A stretch of 64,000 bases of DNA, from NCBI GenBank assembly GCA_964529715.1, contig CAZGXI010000012.1:1-64000 (forward strand), given 5' to 3'. The notes below the pieces were generated by a model. The model was not told the origin of the DNA, did not search any database, and saw only the letters and a program-made list of their open reading frames with translations. Source of the stretch: CAZGXI01 sp964529715 (GTDB lineage: Bacteria > Chloroflexota > Anaerolineae > Aggregatilineales > Ch27). Shown here piece by piece: positions 8,251 to 17,900 of this stretch. How positions within the stretch are numbered: position 1 is the first letter of the stretch; every line of letters starts with the position of its first letter. Position numbers and translations under genes: made by a program.

Positions 8251-9477
8251 TTATGCATCTACAAAGGTCGCAGCCTCTTCCTTTTTCGCCTGATGAAACA
8301 TCGACAACCGCGACAGCCACAGAAAGCCTCCCCCTGACAGGAGGGCGAAGAACGCCCCGCCAAACCAGGTTGCCGGCGGCGCAATGTTATCACTCAGGAA
8401 GCCGCCGATGACCGGTCCCACGCCCGATCCCACCCGGTACGACAGGCCGTAAATGCCCATGTAGCGGGCGCGCATGTCCGGCGGGGCGAGGTTCGCCGCC
8501 ATGGCCGTCGCCGTCGGGCTGATCATCAGTTCGCCGGTGGTCATGATGACCATGCCGAGCCAGAAAGCCCAAAAGTTTCGGCCCAGCGCGAACGCCGACA
8601 GCCCCAGTGCGTAAAACAGCCCGCTCAACGCCATGACGGGCAGAGGGGCGTACCGTCGTGTCAGACGTGTCACGCCATATTGAAGAAACACCACCATCAC
8701 GGCGTTGGTCATCATGATTAGGCTGTACTGGCTCTCCGGGATGTCGAACTGTTCCTTGATATAGACTCCCAGCAACGTGAACACCAGCGCCGCCGCGATC
8801 TCGACCAGCAGGTATACGCCCCAGAAGGTTAAAAAAGGCCAGTCGTGCAGCAGCGGACCATAACCAACCGCGCGCTCTGGGGGGGCCTCGGCGCGGTTCT
8901 TTCGGTCGAGTGTTTCCCGGAGCATGGTGAACACGAAGAAAACCATCACGAACTGGATGCCCGCCGCCAGGTAATATGGCAGCTCGTAAGAGACACCGGT
9001 CAGAAGGCCGCCGATGGGTGGGCCAATGGCGATGCCGAGGTTGGAGGCCGTTCGCAGCAAGGCGTAGGCGCCGGCCCGGCGATCCGGCGCGATCATGTCG
9101 GCGATCATGGCATTGGACCCCATCTGGAAGCTCGCTCCGGCGATGGCATAGAGCGCCAGCAGCACGCCCCACGCAGATAGGGTATCGGCGCGGCTCATGC
9201 TGAAGATGCTGGCACTGCTGATTAGGTAGCCGATGACCATCGGCCCCTTGCGCCCGAAGCGGTCCATCGTCGGGCCGAGCGCGGTGGTTGCCAGCATCGT
9301 CGCCAGGGATTGCAGAGTGAATAGCACCGTAATCTGGGTCAGCGGTACGTCCATCTGGCGGCGCATATTGATAGTCAAAAACGGCCAGACCAGGCCCTGA
9401 CCTGTCGCCGTGATCAGATTGCCCCAGAACATCAGCCAGAGCTGACGCGAATACCTGCCTGCGTAGGAAAAACGCAT
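8251..9477 (-). CDS. MFS transporter, 12 TM segments
   Basis: 408-residue major facilitator superfamily protein with about 12 hydrophobic helices in two halves. The cytoplasmic loop motif DRFGRKGPM (loop 2-3) and the repeated loop near 'MRARYMG' in the second half fit drug/H+ antiporter-like MFS exporters. The substrate cannot be read from sequence. ATG at 9477, with AAGG upstream. The gene is followed by a hairpin at 8217-8250 and is 30 bp downstream of the PhzF-like gene on the same strand, so the two may be co-transcribed. Confidence 0.85.
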   Translation of the reverse strand: MRFSYAGRYSRQLWLMFWGNLITATGQGLVWPFLTINMRRQMDVPLTQITVLFTLQSLATMLATTALGPTMDRFGRKGPMVIGYLISSASIFSMSRADTLSAWGVLLALYAIAGASFQMGSNAMIADMIAPDRRAGAYALLRTASNLGIAIGPPIGGLLTGVSYELPYYLAAGIQFVMVFFVFTMLRETLDRKNRAEAPPERAVGYGPLLHDWPFLTFWGVYLLVEIAAALVFTLLGVYIKEQFDIPESQYSLIMMTNAVMVVFLQYGVTRLTRRYAPLPVMALSGLFYALGLSAFALGRNFWAFWLGMVIMTTGELMISPTATAMAANLAPPDMRARYMGIYGLSYRVGSGVGPVIGGFLSDNIAPPATWFGGAFFALLSGGGFLWLSRLSMFHQAKKEEAATFVDA

Positions 9478-9507
9478 AACCTGTGCCTTTTTCTGTCTTT
9501 TCGATTG

Positions 9508-10398
9508 CTACAGCCGGAGTTCGCCCGTGACCACCGTTACCGCCGTCCCGGCGATACGCACCCCCGTGATCCGCTCTGGCGTACCATCGATTTCCACATC
9601 CACCAGGCCGGGTCGTCCCATGATGTGTCCCTGTTCGATGGTGAAAGCAAGCCGGTCTACCAGCCCGTAACGGAGCAGGTAACAGCCCATCCCGCCCGTC
9701 GCCGAACCGGTGACAGGGTCCTCGAACATCGTCTCGGCGGGCAGGTAGTGGCGCGCATGCGCCACATGAGACGGGTCGTAGGCTTCTGGCGCGAAGATGT
9801 GCAGGCTGAACCAGTCGCCTGCTGCTGCGTGCAGCGCCCGAACTGCCGTTGCGTCGGGTTGTAGCTGTTCCAACACGTGGACTGACCGAACGGGGATCAT
9901 CAACTGCGCCGTCCCGGTCGAAACAACCTGCACCGGACAGCCGGGCAGCAGGTCGTCTGGCGCGATGCCCAGCGCGGCAGGCCAGGGGGAGGGATCGTGT
10001 GTGGCGAGAAATTGGGGTGGTTTCTGAGTCATGATCACGCGCTGCGGCTGGTCATTTTGCAAATCAATCTCGACGGGCAGCACGCCGACCGAAAGTTCCT
10101 GGGTCACGCGCACACGCCCTTCCCCTCGGATGCGCCCGGCCTCGGCCAGGGCGTGGAAGGTGGCGATGGTCGGATGCCCGGCCAGGGGAATCTCTGAATA
10201 GGGGGTGAAAAAGCGTACTTTGAAATCGGCAACGGCAGAACGCATCACGAAGGCCGTCTCGGAGAGGTTCATCTCACGGGCGACGGCCTGCATCTGCGGT
10301 GACGTGAGGTCGTCGGCGTCGAAGATCACGGCGGCGGGGTTGCCGCCCAGGGGAACGCGCGTAAAGGCATCCACCTGACGGAAAGGATAGACGGACAT
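9508..10398 (-). CDS. PhzF-family epimerase/isomerase-like protein
   Basis: About 296 residues from the ATG at 10398, selected for AAGGA at 8-nt spacing; a longer frame starts at 10428. The family hallmarks are the N-terminal DAFTRVPLGGNPAAV, the catalytic Glu in NLSETAFV, SEIPLAGHPTIAT and DPVTGSATGG, i.e. two diaminopimelate-epimerase-like halves. PhzF proteins catalyse isomerisation in phenazine synthesis, but most family members outside phenazine clusters have unknown substrates. No phenazine genes are near. Upstream of an MFS transporter on the same strand. Confidence 0.85.
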   Translation of the reverse strand: MSVYPFRQVDAFTRVPLGGNPAAVIFDADDLTSPQMQAVAREMNLSETAFVMRSAVADFKVRFFTPYSEIPLAGHPTIATFHALAEAGRIRGEGRVRVTQELSVGVLPVEIDLQNDQPQRVIMTQKPPQFLATHDPSPWPAALGIAPDDLLPGCPVQVVSTGTAQLMIPVRSVHVLEQLQPDATAVRALHAAAGDWFSLHIFAPEAYDPSHVAHARHYLPAETMFEDPVTGSATGGMGCYLLRYGLVDRLAFTIEQGHIMGRPGLVDVEIDGTPERITGVRIAGTAVTVVTGELRL

Positions 10399-10541
10399 AG
10401 GGCAGTTCCTTGTGGTGCAGGCAAACAATTCTAGCCTAACACACTTTGTTGTGCCTGCCCAAGTAGTTTCTCCCCCGGTTTTGGAGTAAACTTAAGGGGA
10501 CCGTTCTAACGTACCGCATCATGTGGAAGGGGCGAGCGCCG

Positions 10542-11714
10542 ATGATTGTTGTCGGTTTGGTGTCCAGTGCGTCGGTTCGTGGGATCGACGTGGCGGTATG
10601 TGAGATCGCCGGGGCGCCGCCTGCGCTCCGGGCCGAAATCCTGTCTGCGTTGACTGTTCCCTGGCCAACTGATCTACGCAAGATGCTGCTTCAAACCTGG
10701 CATCCCGGCCAGATCGACATGGCTGAGTTATGCCTGCTGGACGTGGCAGTGGGCGAGGCGTTTGCCGCTGCTGCGCTGGAAGGTATCGCCAATGCCGGCT
10801 TCTACCCCGAACAGGTAGACCTGATCGGCTCGTGTGGACAGACCATCTGGCATCAGGTACATGAAGACGGGCACGTTGTGGCTTCTTTCCAGGTCGGCGA
10901 GGCAGCTATTCTCACCGAATGGACGGGCATCACGACCATCAGCCATTTTCAACAGCGTGACATTGCAGCGGGCGGACAGGGTGCACCTCTGATCGGCTAC
11001 CTGGACTGGCTGCTGCTCCAGCACCCGGAGCGCTTCCGCGTGGTGATCAATCTGAGTGACATCGCCAGCGCCACGTTTTTGCCGCCGCGTGCCGCCTCTG
11101 GCATTGAGCCGCTGGCGTTCGACACCGGCCCTGGCAGTATCTTGATCGATTATGCTGCTGCCCAGGTGTACGGCAACGGGGCTGCTGACAGCGGCAGTTA
11201 CACCGTTACGGGGCAGGTGGACCGGACTCTGCTGGCCGATCTGATGCGGCATCCTTACCTGCGCCGTCGCCCGCCCAAGACGACCGGGCTGGAGATTTTC
11301 GGCGAGGCGTTCGCGGCGGATGTGTGGGAGCGTGCACGCCGCGCCGCGCTTTCGACGGATGATACGCTGACCACCCTCACGGCCTTTACCGCAGCCAGCA
11401 TCACCGATGCCTGCCGCCGTTTTGCGCCGCGCCCGGCAGATGAGGTGATTGTTGGCGGCAAAGGGCGGCGCAACACCGCACTGATCCAGATGCTCCGCGA
11501 GGCGCTGTCGCCTTTGCCGCTGCTGACTCACGAAGATGTCGGGATGGATTCGGACAACAAAGAGGCGTTGGCCTGTGCGGTGTTGGCCTATGAGACGTGG
11601 TACAACCGCCCTGGCACGCTCCCGGCGCTGACCGGGGTGCGTCAGCCGACCCCGCTGGGCCAGATTATTCCGGGGCCGAACTATCAAAAACTGCTCAAGA
11701 GCACATGGCACTGA
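10542..11714 (+). CDS. anhydro-N-acetylmuramic acid kinase-like protein, diverged
   Basis: 390-residue sugar-kinase-fold protein resembling AnmK, which phosphorylates and opens 1,6-anhydro-MurNAc during peptidoglycan recycling. DTGPGS (the catalytic Asp region) and the C-terminal NKEALACAVLAY and NRPGTLPALTG match the family. The nucleotide-binding motifs are unusual: the N-terminal family motif G-MSGTS-DGID reads GLVSSASVRGID, the N-GGIAN motif reads NLSDIASAT, and the CGGGARN-type motif reads VGGKGRRN. Either a distinct subfamily or an altered activity. Start ATG 10542 (AAGGGG upstream). Divergent from the PhzF-like gene. Confidence 0.75.
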   Translation: MIVVGLVSSASVRGIDVAVCEIAGAPPALRAEILSALTVPWPTDLRKMLLQTWHPGQIDMAELCLLDVAVGEAFAAAALEGIANAGFYPEQVDLIGSCGQTIWHQVHEDGHVVASFQVGEAAILTEWTGITTISHFQQRDIAAGGQGAPLIGYLDWLLLQHPERFRVVINLSDIASATFLPPRAASGIEPLAFDTGPGSILIDYAAAQVYGNGAADSGSYTVTGQVDRTLLADLMRHPYLRRRPPKTTGLEIFGEAFAADVWERARRAALSTDDTLTTLTAFTAASITDACRRFAPRPADEVIVGGKGRRNTALIQMLREALSPLPLLTHEDVGMDSDNKEALACAVLAYETWYNRPGTLPALTGVRQPTPLGQIIPGPNYQKLLKSTWH

Positions 11715-11720
11715 GCAGTT
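11686..11720 (-). terminator. intrinsic terminator for the SH3-repeat gene
   Basis: On the minus strand AACTGCTCA (11720-11712), 14-nt loop, TGAGCAGTT (11697-11689), then a T tract (11690-11686). It lies about 70 bp beyond the stop of the minus-strand gene at 11789 and overlaps the stop codon of the plus-strand AnmK-like gene. Confidence 0.6.
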
Positions 11721-11788
11721 CTTGGGTTGGCAAGTTGGGTTAAACCCGCTGGTCTCATTTTTAATGCCGTAGGAAGTCGGGAGGACGG

Positions 11789-12946
11789 CTACCTCGGCTG
11801 GGCGCTGACCGGCACCCCTGCCAGATTTGGCAGTCCCCGGTATAGGCGGATTGCGGCGGCGCCCTGTTCGCTTGCCAGCCAGTTCAAGAATAACTGCGTG
11901 CGTGCGGTGGGCGTCTGACTGACGCAAAAGTTGAGGTCATAGCCCACGCCCGCATTATCGAACACAGTTGCTGCCGCCACCTGGACGGCAGTCCCACAGC
12001 TGTTACCAAAGACCATCCCCAGGTCGGCCTGACCGAGGATGACCAGATCGCGCCCCGCGTTGGAGTCCAGGCAGCGCAGGCTGGTGGCCGTGACGGGGCT
12101 GTGCAGCACCAAAAAGCTGACCAGCGGCAGGGCGTAGCAGTCCCCGCTGATACGCAGGGTGTCTGGCGCAGTTGGCGCAACAACCACGGGCGCAGCGGCC
12201 TGAGTGTCCGGCACGGCGGGGACGGCCGGCGCAGCCTGCGGCGCGAAGGTCGGGACGACAACGATGGGCGGCGGTGGGGCCGTCGGTGCGGAGGGAACGG
12301 GTGTCGGCACGGGCGGATGGACTACGCCCGTCGCAGAAACCGCCGCCGTGCGGATGCCCCGTGCCACGTCGTAGTCGATGATCGGCAGCGTCGAGGCGTC
12401 GCCCACGACGGCCACATCGCTCTGCCTGACCCAGGCCGATCCGCCTTCCGTTCCGATCAGCCAGTACCACGTTTCGGTGGTGGCGTGGTACGTCTGGCCG
12501 TAGGCGGGATACTGGGCTTCGCTGGGGGCCAGGCCCAGCACACGGCTGGCAGCGTTCGGCAGGGCATAAACGGGAATCGGCTCGCCGAAGACCAGCACGT
12601 TTGGACGCCCGATGATGCCGAACTCGGTGACAACCGGGACGCGGCTAAAATTGCCGCGTGTCAGGACATGCTCGCCGTTCACCCAGCCGATCCCAAAGCG
12701 CGATTCCACTTCCCACCAGCTGCTGTCCGCCGTCCGGCCCACGACCGGCAGCATCATTCCTCCGCCCAGTGTGCCCTGGATGGCGTATTGCATCCCAGGG
12801 CCGGTGCGCTGGTGCAGGCTGGCGACGTTGACGAACACAACCGGGTCTTGCCCCTGGGCAGCGGCGGGCAGCGCAACAGCCAGAGCAATCACCAGCGCCA
12901 GCAGCACCGGGAGAACTCTCATCCATCGACAACGCGCAATCATCAC
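11789..12946 (-). CDS. exported protein with two SH3-like domains
   Basis: 385 residues. A signal peptide (about 1-31, VALPAAAQG) is followed by a clear bacterial SH3-like domain (about 38-95, LHQRTGPGMQYA...WWEV...GWV) and a second related domain (about 115-185). A Pro/Ala-rich linker (about 210-255) leads to a Cys-containing C-terminal domain (about 260-385) that I do not recognise. Secreted SH3b domains often bind cell-wall peptides or glycans. No catalytic domain is evident, so a binding or adaptor role at the surface is likely. The ATG at 12946 has AAGGAG at good spacing. Confidence 0.75.
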   Translation of the reverse strand: MMIARCRWMRVLPVLLALVIALAVALPAAAQGQDPVVFVNVASLHQRTGPGMQYAIQGTLGGGMMLPVVGRTADSSWWEVESRFGIGWVNGEHVLTRGNFSRVPVVTEFGIIGRPNVLVFGEPIPVYALPNAASRVLGLAPSEAQYPAYGQTYHATTETWYWLIGTEGGSAWVRQSDVAVVGDASTLPIIDYDVARGIRTAAVSATGVVHPPVPTPVPSAPTAPPPPIVVVPTFAPQAAPAVPAVPDTQAAAPVVVAPTAPDTLRISGDCYALPLVSFLVLHSPVTATSLRCLDSNAGRDLVILGQADLGMVFGNSCGTAVQVAAATVFDNAGVGYDLNFCVSQTPTARTQLFLNWLASEQGAAAIRLYRGLPNLAGVPVSAQPR

Positions 12947-12990
12947 GCGGCTCCTTCTCGGCTAAAAACACCGGGATGTGTACGCTGTCT

Positions 12991-13021
12991 AGTATAGATC
13001 AAGTTCGATTCTTGCGCTGAA
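12991..13021 (-). promoter_or_regulatory. candidate promoter of the SH3-repeat gene
   Basis: On the minus strand, TATACT (12996-12991) with a TTCAGC -35-like hexamer (13021-13016) at a long 19-bp spacing. The -10 is good, the -35 weak. It lies about 45 bp before the ATG. Confidence 0.35.
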
Positions 13022-13050
13022 CACCCAATGCCCCAGTCTGTAAAACCGGT

Positions 13051-13082
13051 GCGGGGGCGCTCCACTGCCGGAACGCCCCCGC
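13051..13082. repeat. short palindromic element (GC-rich hairpin)
   Basis: Arms GCGGGGGCG (13051-13059) and CGCCCCCGC (13074-13082), with an inner TCC/GGA pairing. Intergenic and downstream of the PIG-L gene; no T tract. A second small palindrome follows at 13094. Confidence 0.55.
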
Positions 13083-13093
13083 CTTGTGACACT

Positions 13094-13116
13094 CTACAGC
13101 GGCTAAAGCCGCGTAG
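13094..13116. repeat. short palindromic element
   Basis: CTAC-A-GCGGCT, AA, AGCCGC-GTAG: inverted repeat with one bulged A. It echoes the GTAG..GCGGCT arms of the element at 51771. Located 50 bp beyond the PIG-L stop codon. Confidence 0.5.
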
Positions 13117-13166
13117 CTCACCCGCCCAGAACGCAGGTGCTGGGTGCGGCGGGCTAAGATTGGTCA

Positions 13167-14099
13167 CTAAGGGGTTGGCAGACGTGGTTCCAAAAGCCAC
13201 TGCCGCTCGCAGGTGGTTCGCATCCCACGTTGCAGCGAGGTGGCGTAGGATTCCAGCGCCTTCCAGGCCCGTCCACTTGAACCGAACAGCATCGGTATCT
13301 GCGAGGTGTATTGCAACATCGACTCGAACTTGGCCGGGAGGTCAATCGGATGCAGCACGCTGCGCCACTGCTGAAAGCGCGAGGGGCGGTTGAAAAGCAG
13401 GGTCAAGGTTGGCCCACCTAAAAAACGTGACCAGCCCTGCGCTGCCAGCTTGAGGGACACGCTGGCCCCCCCATAGCCCATGTTCAGCACGCGGGGGCGC
13501 AGGCCTAGACGCGCCGTCAGGCTGAGGGTCCACAAGGCGAAGGGAGATACCTTGCCGAGCAGCACATAAGGGATGTCTTCGTAGTAGGACGTTGGGCCGG
13601 GCACAGAGCGCATGGCGTGGTTTACCAGGCGATGATCGACATGGCCGCCGACGGCCAGGGGCACATAGAAGGTTGCTTCTGGATAGATGCTGCGCAGGTC
13701 CAAGAGAATCCGGCGGATGCGCACCAGCAGACGCAAATCCTCGTCGGCGGGGCGGCCAAAGAATCCCAGGCCGGGATATAGGTAGTGCCCGTCCGGCGCC
13801 TGGCGATAAAGCGCCCCTTGCAGGCCCAGATGTAGATAGTCTGCCCCAAGCATTTCCAGGGCAGCCCGGTCCTCTTCCCGGCGGCGGATGAATGGGTCTT
13901 CGACGCTAAATCCCCACAGGCAGTGCAGCGCGCGCAGGTAGGGTGGCAGCGTCTTTTCGTTTTCCGCCCCCATTGTGAACAGGGTCACGACCAACACATG
14001 CTCGCCGCGTGCCGTTTGCTCGCGGATCAGGCCGCCGCAGGAGCATACAGCGTCGTCCAGGTGGGGGGAGATGTAGACGTGGGTGATGGTGTTCTTCAT
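13167..14099 (-). CDS. PIG-L/LmbE-family deacetylase
   Basis: 310 residues from the ATG at 14099. The zinc-binding N-terminal motif SPHLDDAVCSCGG and the downstream GGHVDHR identify the PIG-L (LmbE-like) N-deacetylase family. These zinc hydrolases act on GlcNAc-type sugars in bacillithiol, mycothiol or GPI-like pathways, or on antibiotics. The substrate is not deducible. The start codon overlaps the stop of the upstream acetyltransferase gene (TGATG), so the two are translationally coupled, pairing an acetyl-adding with an acetyl-removing enzyme. Confidence 0.85.
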   Translation of the reverse strand: MKNTITHVYISPHLDDAVCSCGGLIREQTARGEHVLVVTLFTMGAENEKTLPPYLRALHCLWGFSVEDPFIRRREEDRAALEMLGADYLHLGLQGALYRQAPDGHYLYPGLGFFGRPADEDLRLLVRIRRILLDLRSIYPEATFYVPLAVGGHVDHRLVNHAMRSVPGPTSYYEDIPYVLLGKVSPFALWTLSLTARLGLRPRVLNMGYGGASVSLKLAAQGWSRFLGGPTLTLLFNRPSRFQQWRSVLHPIDLPAKFESMLQYTSQIPMLFGSSGRAWKALESYATSLQRGMRTTCERQWLLEPRLPTP

Positions 14100-14746
14100 C
14101 AGTGCAGTTCCGATAACAATAACTGTTTGCGGATACGAAAAATACCGGCAGTTCCCAACAGCGGCCAGGTGATGGGCGCAACCCAATAATTCCGTCTGAC
14201 GATCTCCCAGCCCTCCTTTTTCAGCAGCTCAATGACTCGGTAGTTGCTGCTCATCACATCTGCCCACAGCGTTGTCTTGCCCCATGAGCGGACCAGCCCA
14301 TAGACAAAACGCGCCATGCGACTGGCAATGCCCTGCCGCCGGAAAGCCTGGTCTGTGACCAGGTTATCCAGATAGCAGTCCTGCGGGCCGAGCTTCATCC
14401 CTTCCAACAGGCGGAGGGTCGTCGCGGCCCACCAGGCGCGCAGCCAGCCGTCGGTTGCCCGGAGGATGGCTCGCATCTGTTGATACGCAGCAGGAGAGGG
14501 CGCCGTTTCTGCCGTCTTGAGCGTGAAGGACGCGATGACCCGACCCTCGATCTCGACGACGTAAACATGTCCTGGACAGATGACGCCGGAAGGCAGCAAC
14601 GCCTCGATGCGGCGGGTGCGTGTCTGGAGATCGCGCCCCAACGCGACGGCAAATTTACCCCGGAAATTGTCTGCCAGCAGGCGCGCCAGGGCCGGATAAT
14701 CTTCCGGTGTCGCCGGGCGTGCGTCAATGGTATCGTGGATAATCAT
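14099..14746 (-). CDS. GNAT-family N-acetyltransferase
   Basis: 215 residues. The acetyl-CoA-binding motif A is seen in LVTDQAFRRQGIASRMARF (about 130-150), preceded by the beta strands typical of the fold. The acceptor substrate is unknown. It is first in a two-gene unit with the PIG-L deacetylase, with overlapping TGATG. The C-terminal 25 residues are hydrophobic and basic (ITWPLLGTAGIFRIRKQ), perhaps a membrane contact. Confidence 0.82.
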   Translation of the reverse strand: MIIHDTIDARPATPEDYPALARLLADNFRGKFAVALGRDLQTRTRRIEALLPSGVICPGHVYVVEIEGRVIASFTLKTAETAPSPAAYQQMRAILRATDGWLRAWWAATTLRLLEGMKLGPQDCYLDNLVTDQAFRRQGIASRMARFVYGLVRSWGKTTLWADVMSSNYRVIELLKKEGWEIVRRNYWVAPITWPLLGTAGIFRIRKQLLLSELH

Positions 14747-14904
14747 AGACGCGAATCATAGCCTATCCTTGAAAAATGTCTACCGGCGAAGACACACTTC
14801 GATCACATACGTAGCTTTTTCTTAGAATACTCTAACAACCGGAGAGGCCCAAGCTGCGTTTTTGACTACTGTTTTGTTCGCAAATGTCAGGTTTGCCGGA
14901 GCGG

Positions 14905-14933
14905 GTTTTATTCGGTTCAGGTTGCGTTATAAT
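14905..14933 (+). promoter_or_regulatory. candidate promoter of the ABC exporter operon
   Basis: Consensus TATAAT at 14928-14933. The hexamer at 17-bp distance is GTTTTA (14905-14910), a poor -35. It lies about 60 bp before the chosen ATG at 14994. Confidence 0.45.
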
Positions 14934-14993
14934 CTCCCTTTGCGCGTCGCGCCGGTGTGGTGCGTCGCTGTGCAACCGAGACTGAATGAACCT

Positions 14994-17900
14994 ATGCTCC
15001 GTTCCGTGATCCTTCGATTGCCGGTCGGCTGGGCCGCGCGACTGGCCCTGCTGCGTCTGGCTTCGCGCTGGCAATCGCTGCTGACCATTGTCGTCGGTGT
15101 GCTACTGGCAGCAGTGATCGGTGCAAATGCCCCTCTCTACACAACGGCGGTGGCCCAGGTGGGCATGGTCCAGCGGCTCGAACAGCAGCCGCCTGCTGAC
15201 GTGCACATCTTCAGCCGGATCAGCCTGGCTGGGCGAGACGTGGATGACCTGGATGCCACCTGGACGGCGGCTGCCGACGCCGTGCGCGATCAGATTGGGC
15301 GTGTATTCGAGGTTGACTTTCCCGGCTGGGTGTCTCAGATGGTTGCGTGGGGCGAGACGGCCCCCATGCTGCTTGTGCGCGACGGCGAGGATGTAGCGGC
15401 GACCCGGCTGCGCGTCGCGTACTACGACGGCTGGACCGAGGCGGTTCGGCTGGTCGAAGGGACGTGGCCCGCCGAGCCATCCGATCCGCAGATTGACCTG
15501 GAAGCAGCCCTGGGCTTGAACGCCGCCAGCGCCTTGAACCTGGGGGTGGGCGATGAGGTGGTGCTGGACCAGCGCGGCTGGGCGAGCAGCGTTCCTTTGC
15601 GTGTGCGCATCACGGGGATCGTCCGCGCAGAGGATGAACGCGCTCCTTACTGGATGGCTCCGTCGCCTCTGCGGGTGGATACCTCCAGCCAGTGGCAGGT
15701 GGAAACTAATCTATTGACCACGCGCGCCGGTTTCCTGCGCACGGCTGTGGACTATATCCCTGAAACGCGCTCGTTGCTCGGCTGGCGCGTGTTGTTCGAC
15801 CATACCCGTCTGCCGTTCTCGCGTATTCCTGAAGCCATTGCGCGGCTGGGGGGATTCCGCGCCAACATGGCGGCGCTGTTCGACCCACCGGATGGGCGAG
15901 AGTTGAACTTCGTCTACAGCGCCAACCTGATCCCCATTTTGCAAGGCTACGCTGCCGAGGTGAGCCTGTTATGGGCGCCGTTTGGCTTGTTGCTGTTGCA
16001 GATCGGCGCACTGGTGTTGTTCTTTTTGGTGGTGACGGCCACCCTCGTTCGGCGCGGGGAGCGGCGCGAGATCGCCATGCTGCAAAGCCGGGGCGCCTTC
16101 GACCGGCAGATCGTGCTGGTGCGCAGCTTCGAGGCGCTGGTCATCGGTTTGTTTGGGGCGCTGGCCGGGCCGTTTGTCGCCCGCCAGGTGTTGGTGTGGC
16201 TGGCACCGGTGTTTACTGGCATTCAGCAGATGCCCCTGTTGCTCGATTCGGCGGCATTTGCTTTTGCGGCGGCGGCAGCGGCGTTGGCTTTCGTGGCGCT
16301 GGTGGGCACGCTGCGACCGGTGCTGCGCCTGCCGTTAATCCTGGCGGGCGGCAGTGCGTCGCGTAGCGAGAAACAGCCCTGGTGGCAGCGTTATTACCTG
16401 GATGTTGGATTGCTGGTGTTGGCTATTGGGGCGTTGTGGCGGCTGGTGAGCGTCAGTTCGCCGCTGGCGACCACGCAGTTGGGCAGTCTCCAGGCCGATC
16501 CGCTGCTGCTGCTGGCCCCGGCGTTGTTGTTCGTGGCGTTGGGGAGCGTGCTGCTGCGCCTGTTCCCGGAGGGGATGAGCCAGCTTGCCCGCTTGCTGGC
16601 GGCCCGGCGCGGGCTTCAGGGCGCGCTGGCGACCTGGCAGGTCAGCCGGGAACCGGTCCACTACGGGCGAATTGCCTTTCTGCTGACACTCGCTATCGGC
16701 ATCGGCTGGTTTGCTACCAGTTTCCGCGCGACGGTGGATCGTAGCCAGGGCGATCAGGCCCGCTACCGCATTGGCACAGATGTGCGCCTGGACGAGCGCG
16801 ATGTGACTCTCAATGCCGACCGCGCCCGCCCGCTGGATGTGTACCTGGCGATGCCAGAAGTTGAAGCGGCCAGCGCCGCCGTGCGCTTCTTCAACGCTGA
16901 TGTTTCCACCAACCGTCAGGAGCCTGCTGCCGGGGAAATCCTGGCGATTGACGCCGACACCTTCGGCGATGCCATTTACTGGCGCAGCGACCTGGGGCCG
17001 GTGCTGGCCCCACGTTCGCCCGGCCAGCCGCTAGACCTGCCGACGCCGGGGCGGGTGTTGCCGTTCACGCCGGCGCGGATCGGGTTGTGGGCGCGCATCG
17101 ACTTGCCGGGCTTTACGTTTTCCACCGCCGGGCTATACCGCCCGGACCTGGATCGCCTGCTGCGCCGTGTGGACCTGTCGCTGCGCCTGCGCGACTCGGC
17201 GGGGACGTTCATCCATGTGCCGTTGCAGGCTGTCGAGGTCGAGTGGACGCGGCAGGGTGTGGACCGTCCGGGCTTGGAGATGCGCTCCTTCGATACGACG
17301 GGTTGGGTGTATCTGGAAGGTGACCTGACCTCGGCAGAATATGTTCCCCAGGGCGACCTGCGCCTGGAGGCGATCTATTGGGCGCATCAGGGACGCGATC
17401 CCTATGGAGAAGATGACATCCGTCTGTCCCTGGCTGAGCTATCCCTGATTGACGCAGACGGCGCGGCAACGCCGTTAGATTGGCTGACGGGCGATGGTTG
17501 GGCGCTGGTCTACGATAGTGGCGCCCTGATCCGGGGGACGACGGGGGTTGCGCCTGCCCCGGATCGCCCCGAATTCCGCAGTCGCCAGATCATCTGGGAT
17601 CAGGAGGGGGAGCGCAGCGTCGCCGGGATTGTGTTGGACTATCCCCCCGCGCCGCCGATTCCGGCCATCGCCAGCGAATCGTTGCTGGCTCTGAACCGAA
17701 TCGCGCCCGGCGACGTGATCGACCTGATCAATGTCGGGCGGGTCAACCCACAGTTTCAAATTTTGGGAACCACCGTCTACTACCCGACCCTTTACCAGGA
17801 CGAGCGCCCGTTCCTGGTAGTGGACCGCGATGCGCTGCTCTATGCGCTCAACCGGCGGCCCAGTGCGTCGGTTTACCCGTCGGAAGTGTGGCTGCGCCTG

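Noticed and set aside
10728..11927. A 399-residue open frame antisense to the AnmK-like gene
   Set aside because: Lies across a gene with clear family motifs; low complexity His/Arg/Gln composition and no ribosome site support a shadow.
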